Shown here: positions 54,396 to 63,160 of the stretch, in pieces
Layout of the letters: each line of letters begins with the position of its first letter
Position numbering within the stretch: the first letter of the stretch is position 1
DNA from: Fodinibius salicampi
Lineage (GTDB): Bacteria; Bacteroidota; Rhodothermia; Balneolales; Balneolaceae
DNA: 64,000 nucleotides
Assembly: GCF_039545095.1 (NCBI RefSeq)
Contig: NZ_BAABRS010000001.1
Coordinates: 868,001 to 932,000 of the forward strand
Direction: 5' to 3'
Program-made: the position numbers and the translations under genes
Notes under the pieces: model-generated
Told to the model about the DNA's origin: nothing
The model's input: the letters and a program-made list of their open reading frames with translations, nothing else
Databases searched by the model: none

Positions 54396-55394
54396 TTACT
54401 GTATATTTTCTGTCGTTGATCGGTGTATGAGTTCAGGTATATACGCCTCCTGCACCAAATCTGCTTTTTCATCATCAATATGATGAAATAATACCTTTGT
54501 GCCTTCATATCCCATCTTAGACATGGGTTGACGCATTGTTGAAAGTCCAATATATCGTGAAAGCTGAATATCGTCGTAGCCAATAATAGGAATTTCCACA
54601 TCCTGCTCCTTCATTGCTGATAGCGCACCAATAGCCTGTATATCCGAAGCACAAACAACAGCCTCCGGAAACGGATCCAGTGCTAATAGCTTATTCATAG
54701 CCTCATAGCCGTTACTTTCATTAAACCCATCGCGATAGGTAGTATTTCCAGTAACGATAGGCACGCTATCTGTATCTACTCCATAACCATTCAGTGTTTC
54801 CAAAAAGCCTTCCTGGCGTTTAGCTGCCGGAATCGAGTTTTTTTCCGCAGTAATCAAGGCCAGTCGGCGCAGTCCTTTCTCTAAAAAAAATTCTGTAGCC
54901 TTGCAGGCTCCCTGTTTATTATCAATCTGAAAATAATTAGAGGCCGAATAGGCGTCATCAATTAATACCATATGCTGACCTAATCTGTGAATTTCTTCCC
55001 ACTCTTCATTTGAGAGATGAGTGGACACAAACAGGTAACCGTCCGCCCACTTACGTCCCAACAGCCTTTTCAGCTGTCCTATACGCTCTTCCTTGGGTTT
55101 CACATTATAGATATGGAGTTCGAAATCCGTTTCTGAAATAGCATCCTGAATTCCACTTAATACCTGCAGGAAGAAATAATTTGAAAGTAATGGCACTACC
55201 GCCATTATCACTTTCTTTTGCCGTGCGGCCAATCCCTGTGCAAATCCTTGGGGATGATATCCAACCTGATCGGCAATTTGAAGGACCTTATCTCTCGTTT
55301 TAGGAGACACTTTGGTACTTTTATTAAATACGCGGGATACCGTTGCTATACTAACCCCTGCCTGCCGGGCTATGTCGTATATGGTATGTGACAA
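54396..55394 (-). CDS. LacI-family transcriptional regulator
   Basis: A 332-residue regulator: N-terminal HTH (TIYDIARQAGVSIATVSRVF) with hinge residues to about 60, then a periplasmic-binding-protein-like effector domain (KVIMAVVPLLSNYFFLQVLSG, VVCASDIQAIGALSAMKEQ, IIGYDDIQLSRYIGLSTMRQ). Two palindromes lie just upstream, one a perfect CRE-consensus match, so autoregulation is likely. Neighbours pfkA and the GH13 amylase suggest control of glycolysis and maltodextrin use. The effector is unknown. Confidence 0.9.
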   Translation of the reverse strand: MSHTIYDIARQAGVSIATVSRVFNKSTKVSPKTRDKVLQIADQVGYHPQGFAQGLAARQKKVIMAVVPLLSNYFFLQVLSGIQDAISETDFELHIYNVKPKEERIGQLKRLLGRKWADGYLFVSTHLSNEEWEEIHRLGQHMVLIDDAYSASNYFQIDNKQGACKATEFFLEKGLRRLALITAEKNSIPAAKRQEGFLETLNGYGVDTDSVPIVTGNTTYRDGFNESNGYEAMNKLLALDPFPEAVVCASDIQAIGALSAMKEQDVEIPIIGYDDIQLSRYIGLSTMRQPMSKMGYEGTKVLFHHIDDEKADLVQEAYIPELIHRSTTENIQ

Positions 55395-55397
55395 ATT

Positions 55398-55410
55398 TTA
55401 AGCCGCTTAA
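55398..55410. promoter_or_regulatory. Palindrome TTAAGC-C-GCTTAA next to the lacI-type gene start
   Basis: Two perfect 6-bp half-sites around one C lie 4 nt before the ATG of the regulator. LacI-family operators have this kind of dyad with a central CG. A second operator candidate lies 23 bp further upstream. Confidence 0.45.
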
Positions 55411-55432
55411 TTTCAAATATGCGGAATAATAC

Positions 55433-55446
55433 TGAAAGCGCTTACA
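55433..55446. promoter_or_regulatory. CRE-type operator upstream of the LacI-family regulator
   Basis: TGAAAGCGCTTACA fits the catabolite-responsive element consensus TGWNANCGNTNWCA at all defined positions. It is centred about 45 nt before the regulator start and is the natural site for a LacI/CcpA-type protein, most simply the one encoded next to it. Confidence 0.65.
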
Positions 55447-55487
55447 CTTGTCAATAGATTTTAATGCTTAACAACGACCCGCTGACA

Positions 55488-56252
55488 CTACAGCTGTTGA
55501 ATCAGTTCCTGGCATTCTCTTTTCAGTTCATCATCACCTATAACTTTTGACTCCATGCTTATGGCTTCCTTACAACTTTCACGGGCATTGTCTTCTTGTC
55601 CCATCTCTTCATATACCTTTGCCAGATCCAGATAATAAAGAATATAATCCTCCTTCTGCTCCGTAGCCTTTTCAATATACTCAGCAGCCTTTTCATTACT
55701 GGCATCACCTGGAATTCCACCAAATAGAGTATTTGCCGCGGCACGTTCAAACCAGCCAAGATTCGCTACTTTAAAATGCCAGCGTCCCAACACATGAAGT
55801 GCTCCGGCGTGATCAGGATCTGCTTCCAGGGCTCTATCGGCATACTTCTTTATATCCCGGGAAGCTGCCACCCGAGCCTTAGCCCCTGAAATCAAAGCTT
55901 TTCGCCCCATCGCCACAGCCATCACAAAATTTGACTGCACATCAGTGGAATCAATGGCCAATGCACGCTCAGCAAGTTCAATGGCTTTATTGAAGTGTTG
56001 TTCTTTGGTGGATTCATCCTCTGCCCGGTTCCCAACCCTTGAATTCAAAAAACTTGCCCGCCACAGCGCCTCATAATTATTTGGGTCCTCCTCGATAACC
56101 TGCTCATAAAGCTGCAGCGCTTTGTTTTCTTCATAGTTTCTATATAATGAGTCTGCCCGCTCTTTTAAATTCTCTCCCTGCTGGGCAAAAATGATAGCGG
56201 GGAATAATACAAATCCGATAAATATCAACACTCTCGTAAATTTTGTACACAT
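55488..56252 (-). CDS. Secreted TPR-repeat protein
   Basis: A 254-residue protein with a signal peptide (hydrophobic 8-23, cleavage near IFAQQ) followed by TPR-type helical repeats through residue 254 (NKALQLYEQVIEEDPNNYEA, ERALAIDSTDVQSNFVMAV, DRALEADPDHAGALHVLGRW, LDLAKVYEEMGQEDNARESC). TPR domains bind proteins; the partner is unknown. It probably acts in the periplasm. A single gene with no related neighbour. Confidence 0.85.
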   Translation of the reverse strand: MCTKFTRVLIFIGFVLFPAIIFAQQGENLKERADSLYRNYEENKALQLYEQVIEEDPNNYEALWRASFLNSRVGNRAEDESTKEQHFNKAIELAERALAIDSTDVQSNFVMAVAMGRKALISGAKARVAASRDIKKYADRALEADPDHAGALHVLGRWHFKVANLGWFERAAANTLFGGIPGDASNEKAAEYIEKATEQKEDYILYYLDLAKVYEEMGQEDNARESCKEAISMESKVIGDDELKRECQELIQQL

Positions 56253-56411
56253 AGCTTTACTTATTATTAATTGAACGGCTAATTATTTAATACAACACCT
56301 CATGATTAAGAGTATGCCAAGCTATCGTCATATATTATCTAAATATGTACATGCTTCTCTTTAATAGTTAACTAACGCACAACTATTACAAACAGTCTGC
56401 AATAAAATAAA

Positions 56412-58052
56412 TTAGTTGTTCAGTGCAATATCTACCTTATTCAAGTTACTTTTAATAAGCTTTTGATAGAGCTCGTCAAGTGCCCCTTCCAGAGATTGAC
56501 TCGTATCTATCTCAATCAAATTATGAGGACTCAATTCCTGCGGAGCCTGATACTTCTGATCTATTTTCTCAAAATCATCCAGTCGGGCGTCTGAAATAAC
56601 CCCCTCCTTTCTTTCTCTTTCCTTTAGACGTTCAGTGATTAATTCATCGGGAGCCTGCGTTTCTATAAAATAAAAAGTAGCATCCATGTTTAGGGTATAC
56701 AACTGATCAATCAGCCTCTTTCTGTTTTCTTCTTTACTATAAGTTGCATCCAGGATAACACTATTTTGAGACGCAAGATATTCCCGGGCCTTTTCACTCA
56801 GCTTATTATATACCTTTTTGGTCATGGATTGTGAATACAATTCTTCACGTTGCAAAACATCCGTTCGCTCATCCAAAGGAAGGCCTTTCAGCGACTTTCG
56901 AATACGATCTGAAGAACAATATTCGATATTTATCCGGCTGCTTAACGATCTTGCCAAGGTACTTTTTCCTGTGGCTATTCTTCCCATAAACACAAGCACT
57001 GTTGGGCGAGAACCAAGCAGCGCATACCGAAGAGATAAATTGAAATAAGATCGGGCCTTCAGGCGTGCTTTTTCCCGCTCCTCTTCCCCGACCTCCTCTT
57101 CCGAGGCCTGCATGCTTTTTACCTTGCCCTTAACGTAAGCCCGGTAGCATTTATAAAAATCAATATGGATAAGCAGATCCGGGTCATTGAGTTTTTGGGT
57201 CATCTTTTCCAAAAAATATCGCTCCTCTTTACGGCTGTTGGTAAAATCCAGATCCATTGCAAGGTATGCCAGGTCTGCGGCCGTATCACCGTAGCGGAAA
57301 CGATCGTTGAACTCTATACAATCGTATATGCGTACCCTATCCGGGGTAATATGGATATGCTCCAAATGTAGATCACCATGTCCATCTACAATACGCTTTT
57401 CATCTATTCGCTGCTTAAACAGAAACGAAAAAAGATCATAATACCGATTGGTATATTTCCGAATGGCCTTAAAGCTATTTTCATCAATAGTTTTCCCGAT
57501 AAAAGACTCAGTCTGACTAAAGTTTTCATCGGTATTAAATCGGACTTTCTCTATTGCTCCCCACTTCAGGATGTCTTCTTTCGGTTCCTGCTTGTTATAA
57601 AAAGTGGAAAGTTTGTTTGCAACCCGATCCATCATCCGAAGTTGGAGTGCTCCCTGATCAATAAAAGAAGTCAAAAAATACTCCTCCTCAAGCCTCTTCA
57701 TTTTAACCGCATATTCGATAACATCTTCCCCATCCTCTGATTCAAGGATGAAAGTATCAGCGGTTTTTCGGGCAATAGCTATAACGCCCAGATAAATATC
57801 TTCACAAAGTCTTCTGTTAAGTTCAACTTCTCTCTGGCAATAAAACTTTCGTTTCTCAAGAGTACTGAAGTCCAGGAACTCAAAATTGACGGCTTTCTTT
57901 ATCTTATAGACATACGAACCGGCAATAAATACGTGAGAAATATGAGTTTGGATGTGCTCAACCCGGTCTGGATGATGAGCATAGGAATCCGGGTCTTCCA
58001 TAAAATCAATAACTGCTGCACTCGGTCCCTGGGACGAATCACTAATGTTCAT
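56412..58052 (-). CDS. Aminoglycoside-phosphotransferase-like / P-loop kinase fusion protein
   Basis: A 546-residue two-domain protein. The N-terminal half (about 20-335) is an APH-type kinase fold: THISHVFIAGSYVYKIKK and the catalytic DGHGDLHLEHI and RIYDCIEFNDRFRYGDTAADLAYL. The C-terminal half (about 355-530) is a P-loop kinase of the gluconate-kinase/zeta-toxin-like kind: VFMGRIATGKSTLARSLSSR and VILDATYSKEENR. Such fusions are frequent in bacteria, usually annotated as bifunctional APH/ATP-binding protein; the substrate is unknown. Single gene, cytoplasmic. Confidence 0.85.
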   Translation of the reverse strand: MNISDSSQGPSAAVIDFMEDPDSYAHHPDRVEHIQTHISHVFIAGSYVYKIKKAVNFEFLDFSTLEKRKFYCQREVELNRRLCEDIYLGVIAIARKTADTFILESEDGEDVIEYAVKMKRLEEEYFLTSFIDQGALQLRMMDRVANKLSTFYNKQEPKEDILKWGAIEKVRFNTDENFSQTESFIGKTIDENSFKAIRKYTNRYYDLFSFLFKQRIDEKRIVDGHGDLHLEHIHITPDRVRIYDCIEFNDRFRYGDTAADLAYLAMDLDFTNSRKEERYFLEKMTQKLNDPDLLIHIDFYKCYRAYVKGKVKSMQASEEEVGEEEREKARLKARSYFNLSLRYALLGSRPTVLVFMGRIATGKSTLARSLSSRINIEYCSSDRIRKSLKGLPLDERTDVLQREELYSQSMTKKVYNKLSEKAREYLASQNSVILDATYSKEENRKRLIDQLYTLNMDATFYFIETQAPDELITERLKERERKEGVISDARLDDFEKIDQKYQAPQELSPHNLIEIDTSQSLEGALDELYQKLIKSNLNKVDIALNN

Positions 58053-58169
58053 TAAAAACAGATCTGATTATTTTAACACGAGAGTGCTATATTAGTATGA
58101 ACAAAAGCTTTGCCAGAAAGATCCCATTTTAAAAAAGGAATTCTTTCAACACCAGCAAACGTCTGCCTT

Positions 58170-58598
58170 TTAACCGTCCCAATTACTGCCTTTTGTTTTG
58201 ATGAGGACAACTCCAGTCCCCCCGCGGACCCCATATGTTGCGGCTTCCGCGTCTTTAAGAACCCGTATATAATCAATGTCCTTAGGACTTAACATACTAT
58301 TCACCCGAGAATAAGAATAGCCTACTGTAGTGCCGTCAATAACATACAAAGGCGTAATGTTCGAAGTAAAAGAATTAATTCCCCGTACAATTACCGTGAC
58401 ATTATCACCTGAACCCGAAACATTAACACCGGGAACACGATAGAGAAAATCGGCCAGGCTGGTAAAATTATTATTCCCTTCAGACACACTGCCCCTGGGA
58501 TTCTCCTTCTTTTCCGAATCTATAACTGTTCCCGAAGAAGAACAACCAGCAAAAAGAAGAGACATTGATAGAATAGATAAAAAGATAAGATTTTTCAT
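58170..58598 (-). CDS. Lipoprotein consisting of a TonB-receptor plug domain only
   Basis: A 142-residue protein. The start is ATG 58598 because GAGGGGG lies 5 nt upstream; the frame is open 8 codons further. A lipoprotein signal (FAGC, Cys19) is followed by a polar stretch and one complete plug domain: TSLADFLYRVPGVNVSGSGD, VTVIVRGINSF, TPLYVIDGT and IDYIRVLKDAEAATYGVRGG. It stops where a receptor's barrel would begin. Free plugs of this sort occur in Bacteroidota-type genomes; function unknown. No receptor gene is adjacent. Confidence 0.82.
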   Translation of the reverse strand: MKNLIFLSILSMSLLFAGCSSSGTVIDSEKKENPRGSVSEGNNNFTSLADFLYRVPGVNVSGSGDNVTVIVRGINSFTSNITPLYVIDGTTVGYSYSRVNSMLSPKDIDYIRVLKDAEAATYGVRGGTGVVLIKTKGSNWDG

Positions 58599-58837
58599 AT
58601 TAACCCCCTCTTTTCCATTCAATAACTAATCTTTTGAATGGGGTTAAAGTATTTAGTGTAACGCACTATAATATTTTAATTAAAAGCGTGAACAAATACA
58701 ATAAATATATTAACTACATTTTAAGTTATGATTTCTTCCGGATAACAATAAAAGAGAGTACACCTCAGACCATATTTTCAGGTTGTGTTTTTGTAAAGTT
58801 TAATCTCAAATAGCTCTCTAAAAAGATCTTTCCTTTT

Positions 58838-59488
58838 CTACTCTACTTCATTTATGATCCCCTCTCCGTCAATCCGGAACTCCTTATATTCGGTATTAAG
58901 CTGTTCGATAGGATATTCTATATCACGTTCAGTATTGGCGGTAATCACCAAGCCGCCGCCCTGTCTGTTTACCTCAATATTGGAAAAAATGTGTTCCTTT
59001 AAGTTTTCTCGGTAACTGCCTACTATTTGAAAGTTAAGCAACTGATCCCCTTCATAGGTAGCGGCCATCAATTCCCAGTCCCGATACATTGATTCCCGGA
59101 TGCGCATCATCCACTTTATGTCAATATTGCCAAAAGGGGTTTCTCCAAAAAGAAACAAGGCATAGGAAGTTTCTTCATCGGCACCTACACAATTATCCAG
59201 ACCCCCTATCGTCTCCTCATTAATAACTGTGGAGTCTACTTCAAAAGGAATGGTAAGCTGACGAGTAGATTCACATTCTGCTGCATTCTTCAGATAGCCC
59301 ACTAAATCAGAAGGCTGACTGGTATTGGCGTCTTGCTCTTGCCGGGTACTTTCGTTAAAAGCGTTAAACTCTTCGGAACTGGTAAACTGCTCATTCACGG
59401 TGGCCTCATCTTCATTCCCTGAGCTACAGCCCGTTATGAACGAGAGACAAAGAATTACAAGCCCGATAACAATAGCATATCTTTGCAT
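58838..59488 (-). CDS. Lipoprotein of unknown function
   Basis: A 216-residue protein with a lipoprotein signal (hydrophobic 5-19, lipobox FITGC, Cys21) and an acidic, Ser/Gln-rich linker. A soluble domain (about 65-216) contains two Cys that may pair (AAECESTRQL, LDNCVGADEE), GNIDIKWMMRIRESMYRDWEL and a beta-rich C-terminus. I do not recognise the family. It lies upstream of the plug-only lipoprotein on the same strand and downstream of ispG, 74 nt away. Confidence 0.72.
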   Translation of the reverse strand: MQRYAIVIGLVILCLSFITGCSSGNEDEATVNEQFTSSEEFNAFNESTRQEQDANTSQPSDLVGYLKNAAECESTRQLTIPFEVDSTVINEETIGGLDNCVGADEETSYALFLFGETPFGNIDIKWMMRIRESMYRDWELMAATYEGDQLLNFQIVGSYRENLKEHIFSNIEVNRQGGGLVITANTERDIEYPIEQLNTEYKEFRIDGEGIINEVE

Positions 59489-59562
59489 AATGATCCTGCT
59501 TTTATGAGATCTTTACAGCAATATTATTTCATTTTTTACCGGATGAGGGTTTCAGGCAACCC

Positions 59563-60804
59563 TTACTCTTCCGCTTCCTCCATCTCTTCGGATTGTCCGT
59601 AATTACGCATCACATAATCATCCAGGATTTCCCGAAACTCCTCTGCTATATGATCGCCACGGAGCGTGCTGTGATGTTCCCCATCCATATAGACAGGTGC
59701 TTTGGGCTCCTCAAACGTGCCGGGCAATGATATGCCGATATTGGCATTGCGTGACTCTCCGGGACCGTTTACCACGCATCCCATCACAGCGACATTCATT
59801 TCTTCTACCCCGGGATACATCTCCCGCCACACCGGCATCATCTCACGCAGATAATCCTGGATCTCTTCAGCCAGCTCCTGAAAATAGGTGCTGTTAGTCC
59901 GACCACAACCTGGACAGGCGGTTACCTGAGGTACAAAACTGCGAATACCCAGCGACTGCAGTACCTGTTGACAGATACGCACCTCTTCCGCCCGGTCACC
60001 GTTGGGCTTGGGCGTTAATGATACGCGGATGGTATCGCCTATTCCCTGTTGAAGCAGTACCGAAAGCGCCGCCGTACTGGCCACAGTCCCCTTCATGCCC
60101 ATGCCCGCTTCCGTAAGTCCTACATGCAGTGGATAATCCAGTAGCTCTGCGATACGTTCGTAGACGTGAACCACATCCTGTACATGTGACATTTTACAGC
60201 TGATGATAATCTTATTGGATGGCAGTCCCACGCTTTCGGCCAACTCTGCAGACCGGCGGGCACTTTCCACCATGGTATCGAGCATAACCTGCTTCGACGA
60301 CTTCGGATTGGCTAGCTCACTGTTTTTATCCATCTTTTTAGCCAGAAGCTGTTGATCCAGTGAGCCCCAGTTGACACCTATGCGCACCGGTTTGTCATAC
60401 TCGATTGCCTGCTCCACAATAGTACAGAAATTCTCGTCGCGGGTTTTGGTACCGGTATTCCCGGGATTAATACGAAATTTGGACAACGCCTTTGCCGCTT
60501 CGGGATACTTAACCAACAATTTATGGCCGTTATAGTGGAAGTCGCCCACAATAGGCACCGTTACATTTTCGGCCAGCAACTTATCCTTGATATGGGGCAC
60601 TGCTTGGGCGGCCTGATCGTTATTGACGGTAATACGGACGATCTCCGAGCCGGCCTGATGCAGGTACTTAATCTGTTCGGCGGTCGCTTCTACGTCAGCT
60701 GTATCGGTATTGGTCATGGACTGTACCACTACCGGTGCACCACCGCCTACCGGCACATCACCCACCATTACCTGTATCGATTCGCGACGTTTTATATGAG
60801 ACAT
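59563..60804 (-). CDS. ispG: 4-hydroxy-3-methylbut-2-enyl diphosphate synthase
   Basis: A 413-residue enzyme of the methylerythritol phosphate route. The iron-sulfur cysteines lie in [10 protein letters not shown] (about 297 and 300) and [17 protein letters not shown] (about 343). Other blocks: [59 protein letters not shown]. It reduces the cyclic diphosphate MEcPP to HMBPP in isoprenoid synthesis. It is the short bacterial form, without the insert found in some plants and Bacteroidota. Confidence 0.95.
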   Translation of the reverse strand: MSHIKRRESIQVMVGDVPVGGGAPVVVQSMTNTDTADVEATAEQIKYLHQAGSEIVRITVNNDQAAQAVPHIKDKLLAENVTVPIVGDFHYNGHKLLVKYPEAAKALSKFRINPGNTGTKTRDENFCTIVEQAIEYDKPVRIGVNWGSLDQQLLAKKMDKNSELANPKSSKQVMLDTMVESARRSAELAESVGLPSNKIIISCKMSHVQDVVHVYERIAELLDYPLHVGLTEAGMGMKGTVASTAALSVLLQQGIGDTIRVSLTPKPNGDRAEEVRICQQVLQSLGIRSFVPQVTACPGCGRTNSTYFQELAEEIQDYLREMMPVWREMYPGVEEMNVAVMGCVVNGPGESRNANIGISLPGTFEEPKAPVYMDGEHHSTLRGDHIAEEFREILDDYVMRNYGQSEEMEEAEE

Positions 60805-61006
60805 ATGTGTTATTTTGTTGTTCTTTTTCTTCTATCTTAGCAGCTGCTGTTACAGCAAGCTACCTTATATATTCTTCCTTTTTTGTGAACCTATAAAAAT
60901 ACGCCTGTACTGTAATTTATGTTCAAAATTCTGAATCAACAGCAAAAAGACAAATCCAGCGGTTATTTACTCGTTAATGTCACCGGATACTGTTCCAATC
61001 AAATGC

Positions 61007-61882
61007 TTATTCTTTCTTACTAAGCTCAAAAAGTTTTTTCTTCTCCTCTTTGGTTAGCCCGTCATATCCTTTTTCAGCAATCTTTTCCAGGATGGTATCG
61101 AGCTCATCCTGTTCAGTTTCATCGATAATCTCCACATCCGAAACCGCATGCATATTCTTATTCCGGGGCTTCGACTGACTTTCTTCATACGTACCCTTCA
61201 GCCGGTACCAAAACTGTTCAATCGGCAAGATCCATTTACTCAAATCGTAGCCCTGCTGCATTCTTTTCATCATCAGGTAACCAATGCCTGCACCGGCCAG
61301 GTGTACAATACGTGCCGTACCGTCGGAAGAGCCCAAGAGCAGCATATCCAGGGCTATCAGTCCCGCTACCACGTACCGCGCCTGTATGGGTGGAAGCAGC
61401 AACAGCATAATCGGCATAGTGGGGAAAAGCATGGCAAAAGAAACCATGATACCGTACACGGCACCGGATGCCCCGATGACCGGATTGTAACCCAATAAAG
61501 GAGCTGCAACCACATCCAGTAACGCCCCGCCAAGTCCGGCGGCGAGATAGATTACGCTAAAGGTTCGGGGACCCAAATGCTCTTCTACAGCCCGTCCCAT
61601 CCACCAAAGCCACAGCATATTGAATATCAGGTGGAAGGCGCCTCCGTGGAGGAACATATAGGTAAACATTCGCCACGGTTGAAATAAGGCCGTCTGCCAA
61701 TCGGGATAAAAAGCAAAGGTTCTGATGAGGGAATTGCTGTACTGCGAACTGAAAATACCCAGCAGCACCTGCAGTATAAAGACGGCCACATTAAGGGTAA
61801 TAAGCGTACGAATGGCTACGGGCAGTGCCCGGTATCCGCGCTTAAAAGAGTCACTAAACGATTCGTTGTACATTCCTTGCAT
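61007..61882 (-). CDS. Rhomboid-family intramembrane serine protease, with C-terminal cytoplasmic tail
   Basis: A 291-residue protein with six membrane helices. PWRMFTYMFLHGGAFHLIFN gives the oxyanion-side His and Asn, the nucleophile Ser is in IGASGAVYGI, and the catalytic His is in VHLAGAGIGYLM. After the last helix follows a charged tail of about 80 residues ending TKEEKKKLFELSKKE. Rhomboids cleave membrane proteins within or near the bilayer. A second rhomboid gene lies 56 nt upstream on the same strand, so they are probably cotranscribed. Confidence 0.9.
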   Translation of the reverse strand: MQGMYNESFSDSFKRGYRALPVAIRTLITLNVAVFILQVLLGIFSSQYSNSLIRTFAFYPDWQTALFQPWRMFTYMFLHGGAFHLIFNMLWLWWMGRAVEEHLGPRTFSVIYLAAGLGGALLDVVAAPLLGYNPVIGASGAVYGIMVSFAMLFPTMPIMLLLLPPIQARYVVAGLIALDMLLLGSSDGTARIVHLAGAGIGYLMMKRMQQGYDLSKWILPIEQFWYRLKGTYEESQSKPRNKNMHAVSDVEIIDETEQDELDTILEKIAEKGYDGLTKEEKKKLFELSKKE

Positions 61883-61938
61883 CTTGGTTACCTGCCAGTG
61901 CTTTGCTCTATAAAGTTAGGAATTAGATTATTCATAAG

Positions 61939-62568
61939 TTAATAATTAGAACGTTCACCCTTTAGTCCCCAGTACTTGATCAGGATAAAGCCGACCAGCA
62001 TACCGCCCAGGTGAGCAAAATGCGCAACGCCCGAATTGGACCTCGTTAATCCGCTGATGAGCTCAATGGCCCCAAAGCCCGCTACAAAATACTTTGCTTT
62101 TATCGGGATGGGCGGAAACAGCAACATAATGGGCCGGTCCGGAAACATCATCCCGAAAGCCAGCAAGATACCGTACACCGCCCCGGAGGCTCCCAGCGTG
62201 GGCACGCCTCCAGGACCTACGATCATGTGCAGGATGGCAGCGCCAATACCGGTCAAAAAGTAATAAATCGTAAATCGCTGAGTACCCCAGAAGTTTTCAA
62301 TGGCCTGACCAAACATCCAGAGTGCAAAGAGGTTAAAGAAAATGTGTCCCAGTCCCGCATGCAGAAACATATAGCTGACCAGCTGCCAAAAGCCAAAACG
62401 GCCCGACTCCAGCGGCCAGAGCGCGCCATATTCAAACAGCATCTGGCCGATGATCGGGGTATTCAGACCCACAAAAGCCAGTCCGTTTATGATAAGCAAA
62501 TGCTTAACTGCCGGGGGGAAAATGGAAAATTGCGTACTCGGTTGATAGTTCGAAGACTGATAATTCAA
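61939..62568 (-). CDS. Rhomboid-family intramembrane serine protease, short form
   Basis: A 209-residue protein read from TTG 62568 (no ATG upstream in frame). It is a minimal six-helix rhomboid: QLVSYMFLHAGLGHIFFN, LGASGAVYGILLAF with the nucleophile Ser, and AHFAHLGGMLVGF with the catalytic His. Sequence is clearly related to its downstream neighbour but without the C-terminal tail. Substrates unknown. First gene of the pair. Confidence 0.88.
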   Translation of the reverse strand: MNYQSSNYQPSTQFSIFPPAVKHLLIINGLAFVGLNTPIIGQMLFEYGALWPLESGRFGFWQLVSYMFLHAGLGHIFFNLFALWMFGQAIENFWGTQRFTIYYFLTGIGAAILHMIVGPGGVPTLGASGAVYGILLAFGMMFPDRPIMLLFPPIPIKAKYFVAGFGAIELISGLTRSNSGVAHFAHLGGMLVGFILIKYWGLKGERSNY

Positions 62569-63160
62569 GAATAATAGCGTTTGTTGGTATTTTCTTTCAT
62601 CGGAATATACAGTTCCTGACGTTCAAATCGAACTGTTTCAAAAAGGGAATCATTCCCTCCTTTTGAGTATATACGCAGACAGGACTCAAATGTTTTGCTG
62701 TTATACCTTTTCACTGATAGGGACACAATGAATTATTATATCCTTTTACTTTTTAATTTTATATATCGCCAATTGAAGCTTACCTGATTTCAAACGGGAT
62801 TTCAAAAAGCTTTATCATATTTCTCCTGGAAAATGGGTTACAAATAGACGGCTAAAAATAGCCGCGGTGGTGCAGACCGGAAATAAATCATTAGTAAGGT
62901 GGCCTTAGATTGTGGATTTAAAAATTTTTCGTAGCTCACTTCCTGCAGGGAGTTCAAGGTAAAATTCAGCCTCTCCTTACCGTTATCAGAAAAACTGGAC
63001 CAATAAGTAAAGTTTCTGAGCTTTGGGAAAAGCCTGAAGCTCAGCAAACCATTATTTTAGGTCTATCAGTAAAATAAATTGGTACTTATTGGGAAATAGA
63101 AGTTTGATTTTCGATTATTTTTTCTAATTTGAATTACTACTTGCAAAAATTTCTGTTCTT
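62569..63160. other. 592-nt gap between rhomboid pair and DUF4242 gene
   Basis: No convincing gene. A short minus-strand frame (62838-63047, 69 codons from a TTG) ends in APPRLFLAVYL and overlaps a small hairpin (62849-62864, CGGCTA/TAGCCG); it may be a decayed or repetitive sequence. A GGGAA/TTCCC hairpin with T-run on the minus strand lies near 62644-62660. The rest is AT-rich spacer and the 5' regions of divergent genes. Confidence 0.4.

Noticed and set aside
57378-57740. 120-codon plus-strand frame inside the APH/P-loop kinase gene
   Set aside because: Antisense shadow of a strongly supported gene; no recognisable features or ribosome binding site.
60841-60866. Imperfect hairpin between the ispG start and the rhomboid stop
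   Set aside because: Mismatched stem and no T-run on either strand.
62618-62640. ECF-like boxes (TGAAAC and CGTC) before the rhomboid pair
   Set aside because: The spacing is shorter by 3 nt than in the two matching elements, and the -35 box differs, so it was not counted.
62611-62660. Possible tRNA-like T-arm (GTTCAAATCGAAC)
   Set aside because: No acceptor stem, anticodon arm or D-arm can be drawn around it.
62838-63047. 69-codon minus-strand frame upstream of the rhomboid pair
   Set aside because: It starts at TTG without a ribosome binding site, has no domain, and its end coincides with a hairpin; kept only as a note in the gap entry.
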